6,813 nucleotides of DNA from an uncultured Rhizobiaceae group bacterium (GCA_937923355.1 CALAIO010000052.1:1-6813), one strand, 5' to 3'. Shown: positions 1 through 6,696, counted from the stretch's first letter. Translations and numbers: made by a program. Notes: generated by a model not told the origin, from the letters alone.

Positions 1-1
1 A

Positions 2-283
2 CGCTCTGTTGTTATTCCGTATACATATTGCCGACCTAATATTTGTGCCGCAGAAGTTGTCTTGAATGACGATCTGGTGAAAGTGTTCAAAGCTGGTGGT
101 CGTCTGGATGTGACATCCTTAAACTTCCAAAGTAAGCCAAATGCGGTTCCAATAACGCTTAAAGGCTTTACTGCGGCTTATGATGGGCCTCCGATCAAAC
201 AGGAAGACCCTGCTTCTCGTGAGGAATTGCTCAAAAAGCAACTTGAAGAAAAACTCAAGCAAGAGCAGGGCACGGCTAACTAG
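2..283 (+). CDS. Invasion-associated locus B (IalB) family protein, C-terminal part (5' truncated by window edge)
   Basis: The reading frame is open from the first complete codon (base 2) to a TAG stop, so 93 residues of a longer gene are visible; the N-terminus, with any signal peptide, lies outside the window. Family members are usually about 170-220 residues and secreted. The visible part fits the IalB C-terminal half: a two-cysteine segment (YCRPNICAAEV), then a DDLVKVFKAGG turn, then PITLKGFTAAYDG, the family's typical LKGFxAA(Y/L)D ending. A charged helical tail rich in K, E and Q follows. The name comes from Bartonella IalB, linked to erythrocyte invasion; in free-living relatives the role is unclear, so invasion should not be assumed. 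The TAG stop lies inside the CTAG bordering the inverted-repeat element, yet the protein end appears unchanged by it. A TTG at 62 is only an internal Leu codon, not a start. Family assignment is by motif recognition. Confidence 0.82.
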   Translation, partial: RSVVIPYTYCRPNICAAEVVLNDDLVKVFKAGGRLDVTSLNFQSKPNAVPITLKGFTAAYDGPPIKQEDPASREELLKKQLEEKLKQEQGTAN

Positions 284-313
284 GCTCAGCACCTATTAAT
301 TTGATTGCAATGG
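280..313 (+). repeat. Left terminal inverted repeat
   Basis: This arm reads CTAGGCTCAGCACCTATTAA and continues to 313. It is complementary to 515-548 with mismatches at 290/538, 304/524, 307/521 and 308/520; 307/521 could be a G-U wobble in RNA. The first four bases overlap the last base of the ialB AAC codon and its TAG stop. The outer 23 bases carry only one mismatch, so the match is far beyond chance for this spacing. Confidence 0.9.
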
Positions 314-514
314 CGTTTGTTATGACAAGAAATACAAGGAAAAGTTCGAGGAGCGGGGTTCATCCCCCGGTTAAGAGCTTTGACGCAGTAGTTCTCGGTC
401 AGAACAAGCGTCCTGCGGATTGGATAAATTTGCACGGCCTAATGCGTTGTTTCGCCTTGAAAACCCAAAGGTTTCCTGTGTCTCACGCCTATTATCCGCA
501 CAAATTTATTCCAA

Positions 515-548
515 CCATTTTAACCAAATTAATAGGTCCTGAGCCTAG
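515..548 (-). repeat. Right terminal inverted repeat
   Basis: Read on the minus strand, this arm begins CTAGGCTCAGGACCTATTAA and runs inward to 515, mirroring the left arm. Just outside it, TAGC at 552-555 can also pair with GCTA at 275-278, which lies inside the ialB reading frame. A transcript could therefore extend the helix slightly beyond the element, although that short extension may be coincidence. Confidence 0.9.
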
Positions 549-577
549 GTTTAGCAGATACTAAAACTCAATTATTT

Positions 578-601
578 AAGGCCGTTTATACGGCCTTTTT
601 T
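578..601 (+). terminator. Rho-independent terminator downstream of ialB
   Basis: A perfect 7-bp stem, AAGGCCG at 578-584 with CGGCCTT at 591-597, encloses a TTTATA loop and runs into a T tract ending at 601. It reads as an intrinsic terminator for the rightward ialB transcript, although the stop codon is now 294 bases upstream because of the inverted-repeat element. It overlaps the hspQ stop codon (600-602). On the minus strand the hairpin is followed only by TTAAATAATTG, so it would be a weaker terminator for hspQ. Confidence 0.85.
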
Positions 602-926
602 AATGGTGGTAGATTTGTTTTGTTTTATACGAACCGTCAGGGTTCTTTACGAAAACCTCGTCGATTTCAGGATGCCTTAGCGGTTCGTTTGATGCATCTT
701 CAAGAAGATTTTGTTCTGAAACGTAGGCGACATATTCTGTTTCATCATTCTGTGCAAACAGGTGATAGAATGGCTGATCTTTTTTAGGGCGAATGTCAGC
801 AGGAATGGAGTCATACCACTCTTCGCTATTATCAAACTCGGGATCAACATCAAATATTACGCCGCGAAATGGATAAACACGGTGTTTTACAATTTGTCCA
901 ATTCTATATTTTGCTGCTTTAATCAT
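600..926 (-). CDS. hspQ: Heat shock protein HspQ (YccV-like hemimethylated-DNA-binding family)
   Basis: The predicted 108-residue protein has the family's hallmark stretches: IGQIVKHRVYPFRGVIFDVD (residues 9-28), then EEWYDSIP, KKDQPFYHLFAQ (49-59), EYVAYVSEQNL (64-74) and the near C-terminal EPLRHPEI. In E. coli HspQ is a small heat-shock protein that binds hemimethylated DNA, affects DnaA stability and acts as a specificity enhancer of Lon; in alphaproteobacteria the role is known mainly by homology. I chose the ATG at 926 because it places the IGQ motif near the N-terminus at the usual family length. In-frame ATG 947 and TTG 986 would add 7 or 20 residues of non-family sequence. No strong Shine-Dalgarno precedes any of them, so the start is less certain than the identity. 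The gene lies 80 bp downstream of the hydroxylase gene on the same strand, probably with its own promoter in the gap, and is convergent with ialB. Confidence 0.93.
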   Translation of the reverse strand: MIKAAKYRIGQIVKHRVYPFRGVIFDVDPEFDNSEEWYDSIPADIRPKKDQPFYHLFAQNDETEYVAYVSEQNLLEDASNEPLRHPEIDEVFVKNPDGSYKTKQIYHH

Positions 927-958
927 GAATTCATGCCATATGTTCATTTGCGCTTTGG

Positions 959-986
959 ATAATAGGTAAATTACCCCACATTTCAA
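959..986 (-). promoter_or_regulatory. Candidate promoter for hspQ
   Basis: On the minus strand TTGAAA (981-986) is followed after 16 bases by TATTAT (959-964), close to the sigma-70 hexamers TTGACA and TATAAT. Transcription would begin near 952, about 25 bases before the chosen ATG. The -10 context CCTATTAT also partly resembles the CYTATnT -10 element described for alphaproteobacterial RpoH (sigma-32), which would suit a heat-shock gene, but the fit is partial. Assigned by eye only. Confidence 0.5.
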
Positions 987-1006
987 CCGCGAAATAACAT
1001 GTTTTA

Positions 1007-2176
1007 CTAGATATTTGGCGAAATACCCATTTTCATGACGTATTTTCTAAGTGGTTTAATCGAACCTAAAACGTGCAGTCCAACACCACGAATCATTTGT
1101 ATTGGCAGAAAATCAGATAATAGGCTTCTGTTCAGCATATCAACGCCATAGGTTCTCGTATTGATATCATGCTTTCTGCTACGGTTGTAATGTGATCCAC
1201 GATTTTCTTGGTTGGTATATCGCGAGAGTGTTTCTGATAGGTCTTCTATATCTCTAACGCCTAAATTAAACCCTTGTGCACCAATGGGTGGAAAAACGTG
1301 AGCAGCTTCGCCTACGAGCGCCCAATTGTCATTGCCAAATTGATTGGCAACCAATCCTTTCAGAGGGAAACTTTTTGGAGAATTCAATAAAGTTATCTTC
1401 CCCAAAAAGGATTGCATTTTGCGCTCCATTATCTGTTCAAAATCATAGGTAGACAAGGAGAGAAGTTGCTCAACATTTTCAGGTCTTTCCATCCATACAA
1501 GACCTGCCTCATGGTTGGAATGTGGAACTATCGTGAACGGTCCTGTTTCTGTATGGAATTCCGTGCTTGTGAATTGCGTCGATTTTTGATGTTTAAAATT
1601 TACAACAATTGCAGTTTGTTGATATTCCCACTCGCGTACATCTATAGATTTATTTGTTCTTAGGATTGAATTTCTGCCATCAGCACCAACTACAAAACTG
1701 GTGACTATAGTTCTAGCACCTTCAATTGCATCCACCATTACAATTTCATTATTTCCATTGCTTGTGACCGCCTGAACCGTGCCTTTAAGTTGAATGATAT
1801 TCGTCAGGTCAGAAATAGCGTCGTCCAGAGCTTCTAAAATATCTGTGTTTTTTAGATTGTATCCAAATGCTTCAAGATCAATTTCGCTAGATTTAAAGTC
1901 CGTTTGCGGTGATCTGATTAAACGATTTGAACCATCAACGATACGCATGATTTTTAATGGAAATGCATTTTTGGAAAGCTTCTTCCACAAACCCAATTTC
2001 TCAAAGAAAGCGACTGTTTGCATTAAGAGTGCTGTGGTTCTTGTATCAACTGTTTCAGCTTTTGGTGCGCAAAGAACCACTGTTGAGCCGTTCTGAGCAA
2101 GTTTTAGTGCAGTGGTTTTCCCAACCAATCCGCCGCCAATGATACAAATATCTGATTTAATTTCGTTTTTTGACAT
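1007..2176 (-). CDS. UbiH/UbiF/COQ6-family FAD-dependent hydroxylase (ubiquinone biosynthesis)
   Basis: This 389-residue protein is a class A flavoprotein monooxygenase of full family length. An N-terminal Rossmann motif, IIGGGLVGKTTALKLA (residues 12-27, GxGxxG at 14-19), binds the FAD ADP moiety. DTRTTAL (44-50) is the family's conserved DxRxxAL. GADGRNS (164-170) is the DG motif for FAD/NAD(P)H contact. LVGEAAHVFPPIGAQGFNLG (287-306) is the second flavin motif and UbiH/COQ6 signature, with Glu in place of the common Asp, as often seen in this family. Such enzymes hydroxylate the benzoquinone ring at C1, C5 or C6 during ubiquinone synthesis, probably as peripheral membrane proteins. Alphaproteobacteria have varied sets (UbiH, UbiF, UbiL, UbiM) with differing regioselectivity, so no symbol is given. 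The ATG at 2176 is 13 codons before the GxGxxG, as expected, but lacks a strong ribosome site. hspQ lies downstream on the same strand and pcs is divergent. Confidence 0.92.
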   Translation of the reverse strand: MSKNEIKSDICIIGGGLVGKTTALKLAQNGSTVVLCAPKAETVDTRTTALLMQTVAFFEKLGLWKKLSKNAFPLKIMRIVDGSNRLIRSPQTDFKSSEIDLEAFGYNLKNTDILEALDDAISDLTNIIQLKGTVQAVTSNGNNEIVMVDAIEGARTIVTSFVVGADGRNSILRTNKSIDVREWEYQQTAIVVNFKHQKSTQFTSTEFHTETGPFTIVPHSNHEAGLVWMERPENVEQLLSLSTYDFEQIMERKMQSFLGKITLLNSPKSFPLKGLVANQFGNDNWALVGEAAHVFPPIGAQGFNLGVRDIEDLSETLSRYTNQENRGSHYNRSRKHDINTRTYGVDMLNRSLLSDFLPIQMIRGVGLHVLGSIKPLRKYVMKMGISPNI

Positions 2177-2206
2177 TACTTTATACAGCTATATTATCTT
2201 ACAATC

Positions 2207-2236
2207 TTTATATCTGTAATATAGTCTTTATTTCAA
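2207..2236 (-). promoter_or_regulatory. Candidate promoter for the UbiH-family gene
   Basis: On the minus strand TTGAAA (2231-2236) is followed after 18 bases by TATAAA (2207-2212), or after 17 by ATATAA. This would start transcription near 2200, giving a short leader of roughly 24 bases before the ATG at 2176. The whole 118-bp divergent region is AT-rich, so chance matches are easy and confidence is limited. Confidence 0.4.
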
Positions 2237-2285
2237 AGATGACAGAGTAGCGCATGGGTGCTAGTAAAAATTATTTATAATTGGC

Positions 2286-2289
2286 GGAG
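2286..2289 (+). promoter_or_regulatory. Ribosome binding site of pcs
   Basis: GGAG, within GGCGGAG, lies 5 bases before the ATG at 2295. It supports that start over any other nearby start codon. Confidence 0.75.
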
Positions 2290-2294
2290 TTGTC

Positions 2295-3038
2295 ATGTTT
2301 GGACTATCACGATCAGCTTTATGGGCATTTTCGATCCATATATTGACAGCTTCAGGAGCTTTTTTAGCTTTCCTATCAATCGTGGCTGCTGCAGAAAATG
2401 ACTTCCAAAAGGCATTTTTTTGGTTAGGTATGGCTCTGATCGTTGATGGTGTCGACGGTCCTCTCGCTCGAAAACTCGAAGTTAAAAAATGGTGGCCGCA
2501 TTGGTCTGGCGACACGTTAGATAATGTCATCGACTATGCTACTTTTGTGATGATACCAGCATTCATTCTATATCAAAGCGGACTTTTAGATCATACGGAC
2601 GCACTTGGACGTAAAGAAGAACTATTGAGTAAATTCACTTCCTTTACGGCGGCGGCAGTGATTGTCATTACCAGCGCCATTTATTACGCTGATACGCGTA
2701 TGAAGACTGAAGACTACGGATTTAAGGGGTTCCCTGTTTGCTGGAATATGGTGGTTTTTGCGCTTTTTGTTGTTTCGCCATCACCTACTTTTTCATTAAT
2801 CTTCATTATATTTACAGCAATCATGACATTTGTTCCTGTAACTTTTATTCACCCAGTACGCGTGAAACCGTTACGCAAAATCAGTCTTTTCGCTTTTGCA
2901 GTATGGGGCATAACAGGACTATCGGCCGTATATTTCAATCTCGACAATCCATTGCTTATTGATGCAATTTTTACTGTATCAAGCATTTATCTGTTCTGTG
3001 TTGGCTTTTTCCTGCAAATGGTTGGTAAGCTTAAATAG
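2295..3038 (+). CDS. pcs: Phosphatidylcholine synthase (CDP-alcohol phosphatidyltransferase family)
   Basis: Pcs condenses choline directly with CDP-diacylglycerol in the inner membrane to make phosphatidylcholine, releasing CMP. This one-step route is typical of Rhizobiales and other host-associated or choline-using bacteria. The 247-residue product is close to the roughly 240 residues of characterised Pcs proteins and is hydrophobic nearly throughout, with about seven or eight likely membrane segments. The signature is complete: D51-G-V-D54-G55-P-L-A58-R59, then WSGDTLDNVIDY with G72, D76 and D80. The 12-residue gap between AR and G is the Pcs version of the CDP-alcohol transferase motif (8 residues in the canonical family), which separates it from PgsA or PssA. 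The following FVMIPAFILYQSGLL also matches the family. The gene is divergent from the hydroxylase and has a good ribosome site. It lies 74 bp before the ABC operon with no obvious terminator between, so read-through is possible. Choline import genes are not visible here. Confidence 0.95.
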   Translation: MFGLSRSALWAFSIHILTASGAFLAFLSIVAAAENDFQKAFFWLGMALIVDGVDGPLARKLEVKKWWPHWSGDTLDNVIDYATFVMIPAFILYQSGLLDHTDALGRKEELLSKFTSFTAAAVIVITSAIYYADTRMKTEDYGFKGFPVCWNMVVFALFVVSPSPTFSLIFIIFTAIMTFVPVTFIHPVRVKPLRKISLFAFAVWGITGLSAVYFNLDNPLLIDAIFTVSSIYLFCVGFFLQMVGKLK

Positions 3039-3112
3039 TGCAGAATATTTTTCCTTGGGAATAAACTTTAGAAACGCTGGATTTCATAGGGTTTTCCGTA
3101 TTTATTGCCAGC

Positions 3113-4687
3113 ATGGAAACTGCAGATACAAAAATTTCGCCTGCTACAAACACAGATATGCTGACAGTCAGTGCTGTCACAAAATATTATGGCGACTTTG
3201 CTGCGAACAAGAATATCGATTTTAATATCAAACACGGTGAAATTCACGCGCTTTTAGGTGAGAATGGAGCAGGCAAATCAACCCTTGTGAAAATGCTTTA
3301 TGGTTCGCTTCAACCAACTTCTGGTAAAATTTTCTGGAAAGGCAATTCTGTCAATATTGCCTCGCCATCCTTTGCCAGAAAGCTTGGCATCGGAATGGTA
3401 TTTCAACACTTTTCGCTATTTGAATCGTTAAACGTTTCTGAAAATATTGCCTTGTCCCTGTCACCTGACAAACGTCTTGAAGACGTAAAAAAAGAAGCTA
3501 TCGAATTGTCTGCCAAATACGGCCTTCCACTCAATCCTGATGCGCTTATTGGTGACCTATCCGTTGGTGAGCGCCAAAGAGTGGAAATCGTTCGTTGTCT
3601 AATGCAAAACCCTGAACTTATTATTCTTGATGAGCCCACTTCTGTTTTAACCCCGCAAGAAGCTGAGCGCTTATTTGATACGCTTGATATATTGAAGTCA
3701 GAAGGGCGTTCTATACTTTTTATTTCCCATCGTCTGGAAGAGGTCAGACGCCTTTGTGATCGAGCAACAATTTTACGCTTTGGTGAAGTAAGCGGTGCTT
3801 GTGATCCAAAACAAGAAACGTCCGCCAGCATTGCAAGAATGATGGTTGGAAGTGATGTTAGTTCAATCAAAAAATCTCAATCTTCTGCGGGCGAGGACGT
3901 CTTACTGACTGTTCAAAATCTTTCTCAACCAGCCGCTACACCTTTTGCAGTTCCGTTATCAAACATTAGCTTCAAGATTTCTTCTGGTGAAGTTCTGGGG
4001 ATTGCCGGAATTGCGGGAAATGGTCAATCAGAACTTTTTGATGTTATTTCAGGTGAAGTTGCTGCTTTAAAACCTGATAACATCCAAATTCGTGACCACA
4101 AGGTTGGGCATAATTCAATTAATCAAAGGCGAAAACTTGGTGCTTCATTTGTGCCAGAAGAGCGGCTAGGACATGGCGCAATTGCAGATTTTCACTTGAG
4201 CGACAACATGCTTTTGGCACGGCATAAATCTGATGACGTTGCGTTTCAGAAATTTGGTAAAATAGGCGTTGTCTGGCGTGAGATGGTTGAAAAAGCAACC
4301 AGACGTGTTTGCGAGGTAATGGATGTGCGAAAAGCAGATATTGATCCACTTGCAGGATCATTATCAGGTGGCAATCTTCAGAAATTCATCATCGGACGTG
4401 AGTTAGATCGGCAACCATCCGTTCTTATCATCAATCAGCCCAGTTGGGGAGTAGATGCTGGCGCCGCCGCGCACATTCGCCAATCCATCATAGACCTTGC
4501 CAGTGCTGGCACTGCGGTACTGATTATATCGCAGGATCTAGATGAAATCTTTGAGCTTTCAGACAAGGTTGCGGTGATGTTTGACGGTCATTTGTCTCCA
4601 GCGATGGATGCTACTGATACAACGCGTGAAGAAATTGGTCTGCTCATGGCGGGTGTGAATGACAATGAGGGCAAACATGCAGCCTGA
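3113..4687 (+). CDS. BMP-type nucleoside/simple-sugar ABC importer, double-domain ATPase
   Basis: The 524-residue protein carries two fused nucleotide-binding domains, as in RbsA and Bacillus NupO (YufO). Domain 1 (about 17-250) is canonical: Walker A GENGAGKST (49-57), Q-loop Q98, signature LSVGERQ (149-155), Walker B LIILDEP (169-175) and switch His H206. Domain 2 (about 263-515) has a degenerate P-loop (GIAGNGQSE, no Lys-Ser/Thr), a good signature LSGGNLQK (417-424), a Walker B variant with Asn-Gln before Pro (LIINQP), and Gln474 at the switch-His place (ISQDLDE). This asymmetry is usual in the family and implies one main hydrolysis site. It would power import through the two permeases encoded next. 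The substrate is inferred from family to be a nucleoside or similar compound. The start is uncertain: ATG 3113 and ATG 3158 (residue 16) are both possible, and neither has a clear ribosome site. The gene overlaps the next by 11 bp. Confidence 0.92.
   Translation: METADTKISPATNTDMLTVSAVTKYYGDFAANKNIDFNIKHGEIHALLGENGAGKSTLVKMLYGSLQPTSGKIFWKGNSVNIASPSFARKLGIGMVFQHFSLFESLNVSENIALSLSPDKRLEDVKKEAIELSAKYGLPLNPDALIGDLSVGERQRVEIVRCLMQNPELIILDEPTSVLTPQEAERLFDTLDILKSEGRSILFISHRLEEVRRLCDRATILRFGEVSGACDPKQETSASIARMMVGSDVSSIKKSQSSAGEDVLLTVQNLSQPAATPFAVPLSNISFKISSGEVLGIAGIAGNGQSELFDVISGEVAALKPDNIQIRDHKVGHNSINQRRKLGASFVPEERLGHGAIADFHLSDNMLLARHKSDDVAFQKFGKIGVVWREMVEKATRRVCEVMDVRKADIDPLAGSLSGGNLQKFIIGRELDRQPSVLIINQPSWGVDAGAAAHIRQSIIDLASAGTAVLIISQDLDEIFELSDKVAVMFDGHLSPAMDATDTTREEIGLLMAGVNDNEGKHAA
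4667..4671 (+). promoter_or_regulatory. Ribosome binding site deciding the permease 1 start
   Basis: GAGGG at 4667-4671 lies 5 bases before the ATG at 4677, whereas the in-frame ATGs at 4659 and 4665 have no comparable site. It sits inside the 3' end of the ATPase gene, as expected for translational coupling. Confidence 0.65.
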
Positions 4688-5789
4688 TTTTAGCATTCGT
4701 CTTGAAAAGCGTGGTGGCGCATCAACCTTTTTTGCGTATTTTTCGCCATTTATTGCTCTGGGCTTAATGCTGATTTTTGGCGGCATTCTGTTCGCAATCA
4801 TGGGGCATAATCCCGCACATGCCCTTTATGTCTACTTTATCGAACCTTTAACGGACACCTGGTCCTTGCATGAACTGGCGATCAAAGCTTCACCCTTAAT
4901 CCTAATTGCAACCGGTCTGTGTCTTTGTTTTCGATCTGGCAATTGGAATATTGGTGCTGAAGGGCAATTTATTATGGGCGGCATCGCTGGATCTGCTTTA
5001 CCCGTGTTCTTTCCTGCTTACACAAGCTTTAGCATACTGCCACTCATGCTTATCTTTGGTATTTTGGGGGGCATGGGTTGGGCTTTTATTCCAGCCTTTT
5101 TAAAAAACCGTTTTGGCACAAATGAAATTTTAACCTCGCTTATGCTGGTATACATAGCTGGACATTTCCTGGACTGGATTGTGCGTGGCCCCTTTAGAAA
5201 TCCGCAAGGGTTCAACTTTCCAGGCTCAATCAGCTTTTCTGAATGGCAAGTTTTGCCGGAGATGCTTGCATCAGGACGCATGCACTATGGCATGTTATTT
5301 GCGATTGTTGGCGTTCTGATTGTCTGGTTCCTACTATCAAAAACCATGAAGGGCTTTGAAATACAGGTTATTGGCCAAGCGCCAAGAGCAGGGCGGTTCG
5401 CTGGCTTTTCGCCAAAAGGTACAACGATATTCGTCTTTCTTGTATCTGGTGCTTTTGCGGGCCTCGCTGGTATTGCGGAGGTCTCTGGCGCTATACAGCA
5501 ATTGCGTCCTTCCATCTCTCCTGGATACGGTTTCATAGCGATTATTGTTGCTTTTCTCGGACGCTTAAACCCGCTTGGAATTTTCGCAGCCGGTATTGTG
5601 CTTGCACTTTCATATCTGGGAGGTGAAGCAGTACAAATCTCGCTAAATGTGACGGATAAAATCGCAAATGTTTTTCAAGGTCTCTTACTGTTTTTTGTTC
5701 TGGCTTGCGATACACTCATTCACCACAGAATAAGGTTCGGTCATTCTTGGCGATTTTTAAATCAGGGAGCAACACATGGGGCTCGTTGA
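4677..5789 (+). CDS. BMP-type ABC importer permease subunit 1 (NupP/YufP-like)
   Basis: From the ATG at 4677 the product is 370 residues, a multi-spanning inner-membrane protein of the BPD_transp_2 family. Family landmarks appear in order: a first membrane helix near 19-42, NWNIGAEGQFIMGG (89-102, the conserved N-G-E-G motif after the second or third helix), RFGTNEILTSLMLVYIAG (145-162), and later GQAPRAGRFAGF, matching the permeases' usual G-x-N-P-x-A-A-x-Y-A-G stretch that contacts the ATPase. Further hydrophobic segments run to the C-terminus, ending in a basic cytoplasmic tail. It would pair with permease 2 as a heterodimeric channel. The start was chosen by its ribosome site; ATG 4659 would add only six residues. 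It overlaps the ATPase gene by 11 bp and the permease 2 gene by 14 bp, indicating one coupled operon. The subunit type is secure; the transported substrate is not visible in the sequence. Confidence 0.93.
   Translation: MQPDFSIRLEKRGGASTFFAYFSPFIALGLMLIFGGILFAIMGHNPAHALYVYFIEPLTDTWSLHELAIKASPLILIATGLCLCFRSGNWNIGAEGQFIMGGIAGSALPVFFPAYTSFSILPLMLIFGILGGMGWAFIPAFLKNRFGTNEILTSLMLVYIAGHFLDWIVRGPFRNPQGFNFPGSISFSEWQVLPEMLASGRMHYGMLFAIVGVLIVWFLLSKTMKGFEIQVIGQAPRAGRFAGFSPKGTTIFVFLVSGAFAGLAGIAEVSGAIQQLRPSISPGYGFIAIIVAFLGRLNPLGIFAAGIVLALSYLGGEAVQISLNVTDKIANVFQGLLLFFVLACDTLIHHRIRFGHSWRFLNQGATHGAR
5764..5769 (+). promoter_or_regulatory. Ribosome binding site of permease 2
   Basis: AGGGAG lies 6 bases before the ATG at 5776, inside the last codons of permease 1. 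It is the strongest ribosome site in the operon and supports efficient re-initiation at the overlap. Confidence 0.8.
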
Positions 5790-6696
5790 GGCAATACTGC
5801 TAACCGTTTTCACTGCCGCAACACCATTATTGATTGCAGCACTTGGTGAACTGGTAACAGAGCGCTCAGGTGTTTTGAACCTTGGTGTCGAAGGCATGAT
5901 GATTATGGGTGCTATCTCAGGTTTTGCCTTCGCAATCTATACAGGCAATCCATACATAGGAGCGCTTGCTGCCATCATTACAGGTGTTCTGTTTTCGCTG
6001 CTCTTTGCCTTCCTTACGATAAGCCTTGTGACCAATCAGGTGGCAACGGGTCTTGCGCTTACTATTTTGGGACTCGGTCTTTCGGGACTTTGGGGAGAAG
6101 CTTTTGTCGGTATACCTGGTGTGAAACTTGAAACAATTGTTGTGCCGTTTCTTTCTGAGATTCCGTTTATAGGGAAACTATTTTTTCAGCAGGACATTAT
6201 TTTCTATTTTTCAATTGTGCTGCTGTTTGGTGTTATCTGGTTTTTGTTCAAGACTCGTGCTGGTCTCATTCTACGCTCTGTGGGTGACAGTCATGCCTCT
6301 GCGCACTCCTTAGGGCTTTCTGTCGTTAAGACACGTTATCTGGCCGTCATGTTTGGCGGAGCCTGTTCAGGGTTGGCAGGTGCACATTTATCGCTTGTTT
6401 ACACTACACAATGGATTGAAAACATGACTGCGGGCAGGGGCTGGATTGCGCTTGCTCTAGTCGTATTTGCCTCGTGGAGACCGAATAGGGTGTTGATAGG
6501 TGCATATTTATTTGGTGCGGTCGGCATTGCCCAGTTGCATATTCAAGCGCTTGGCTTCAAAATCCCCACTCAATTTTTGTCGGCGCTGCCTTATATAGCA
6601 ACCATTGTCGTTCTTGTGATTATTTCACAAAACAGAAGATTGACCATGATGAATACACCATCTTCCCTTGGTAAAGGGTTTGTGCCAGATAGATAG
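5776..6696 (+). CDS. BMP-type ABC importer permease subunit 2 (NupQ/YufQ-like)
   Basis: This 306-residue inner-membrane protein is the shorter of the two BPD_transp_2 permeases, and its length is normal for NupQ-like subunits. The N-terminal helix leads into GELVTERSGVLNLGVEGMM (24-42), the highly conserved ER-x-G-x-x-N-x-G-x-E-G motif of this subunit type, followed by MGA. NQVATGLALTILGLGLSG (87-104) is the second conserved membrane stretch. SVGDSHASAHSLGLSVVKTR in the middle corresponds to the cytoplasmic loop that contacts the ATPase. Several more hydrophobic helices follow and the tail is short and basic. It is expected to form the translocation path with permease 1 and to be driven by the double ATPase. 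The start is well supported by AGGGAG six bases upstream and overlaps permease 1 by 14 bp. The next gene begins 64 bp after the stop, breaking the tight overlaps of the first three. Confidence 0.94.
   Translation: MGLVEAILLTVFTAATPLLIAALGELVTERSGVLNLGVEGMMIMGAISGFAFAIYTGNPYIGALAAIITGVLFSLLFAFLTISLVTNQVATGLALTILGLGLSGLWGEAFVGIPGVKLETIVVPFLSEIPFIGKLFFQQDIIFYFSIVLLFGVIWFLFKTRAGLILRSVGDSHASAHSLGLSVVKTRYLAVMFGGACSGLAGAHLSLVYTTQWIENMTAGRGWIALALVVFASWRPNRVLIGAYLFGAVGIAQLHIQALGFKIPTQFLSALPYIATIVVLVIISQNRRLTMMNTPSSLGKGFVPDR

Larger units (their letters stand above)
280..548. mobile_element. Putative MITE / non-autonomous insertion element bounded by 34-bp inverted repeats
   Basis: A 261-bp segment (284-544) lies between two copies of CTAG (280-283 and 545-548). 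Its ends are inverted repeats; counting CTAG, they match at 30 of 34 positions. Inside, a second inverted similarity pairs about 420-437 with 496-514. Short hairpins also occur, such as GTTCT/AGAAC at 391-405 and one with a CCCAAA-type loop at about 459-475. I see no transposase. The 87-codon frame inside (TTG at 301 to 564) resembles no known protein and starts within the left repeat, so I do not call it a gene. CTAG fits the YTAR or TA target sites of IS5- and IS630-type transposons, whose short derivatives are a known source of bacterial MITEs; that link is inference. Removing the element and one CTAG rejoins ialB to its terminator. A structured non-coding RNA closed by a long stem is the main alternative. 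Confidence 0.66.

Noticed and set aside
284..560. A known structured RNA (6S RNA, tmRNA, RNase P RNA or SRP RNA)
   Set aside because: I could not find tmRNA tag codons, RNase P or SRP signature sequences, or a convincing 6S layout. The long near-perfect terminal repeats with CTAG flanks fit a transposon-derived element better.
301..564. 87-codon open frame inside the inverted-repeat element
   Set aside because: It starts with TTG within the left repeat, runs through the right repeat, has no ribosome site and shows no recognisable protein family; the segment is better explained by its inverted-repeat structure.
927..986. N-terminal extension of HspQ from TTG 986 or ATG 947
   Set aside because: The added residues do not resemble the family, which normally begins a few residues before the IGQ motif, and the extension would cover the likely promoter.
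2276..2281. TATAAT as a -10 box for pcs
   Set aside because: The hexamer is perfect, but no -35 hexamer lies 16-18 bases upstream, and transcription would start at or within the ribosome binding site.
3403..3870. 155-codon minus-strand open frame opposite the ATPase gene
   Set aside because: It is antisense to the clearly conserved first ATPase domain and resembles no protein family. It is a shadow of the real gene.
4421..4470. Non-canonical second ATPase domain as evidence of a broken gene
   Set aside because: Loss of the Walker A Lys and altered Walker B and switch residues in the second domain are normal for RbsA/NupO-like double ATPases. The reading frame is intact and full length.
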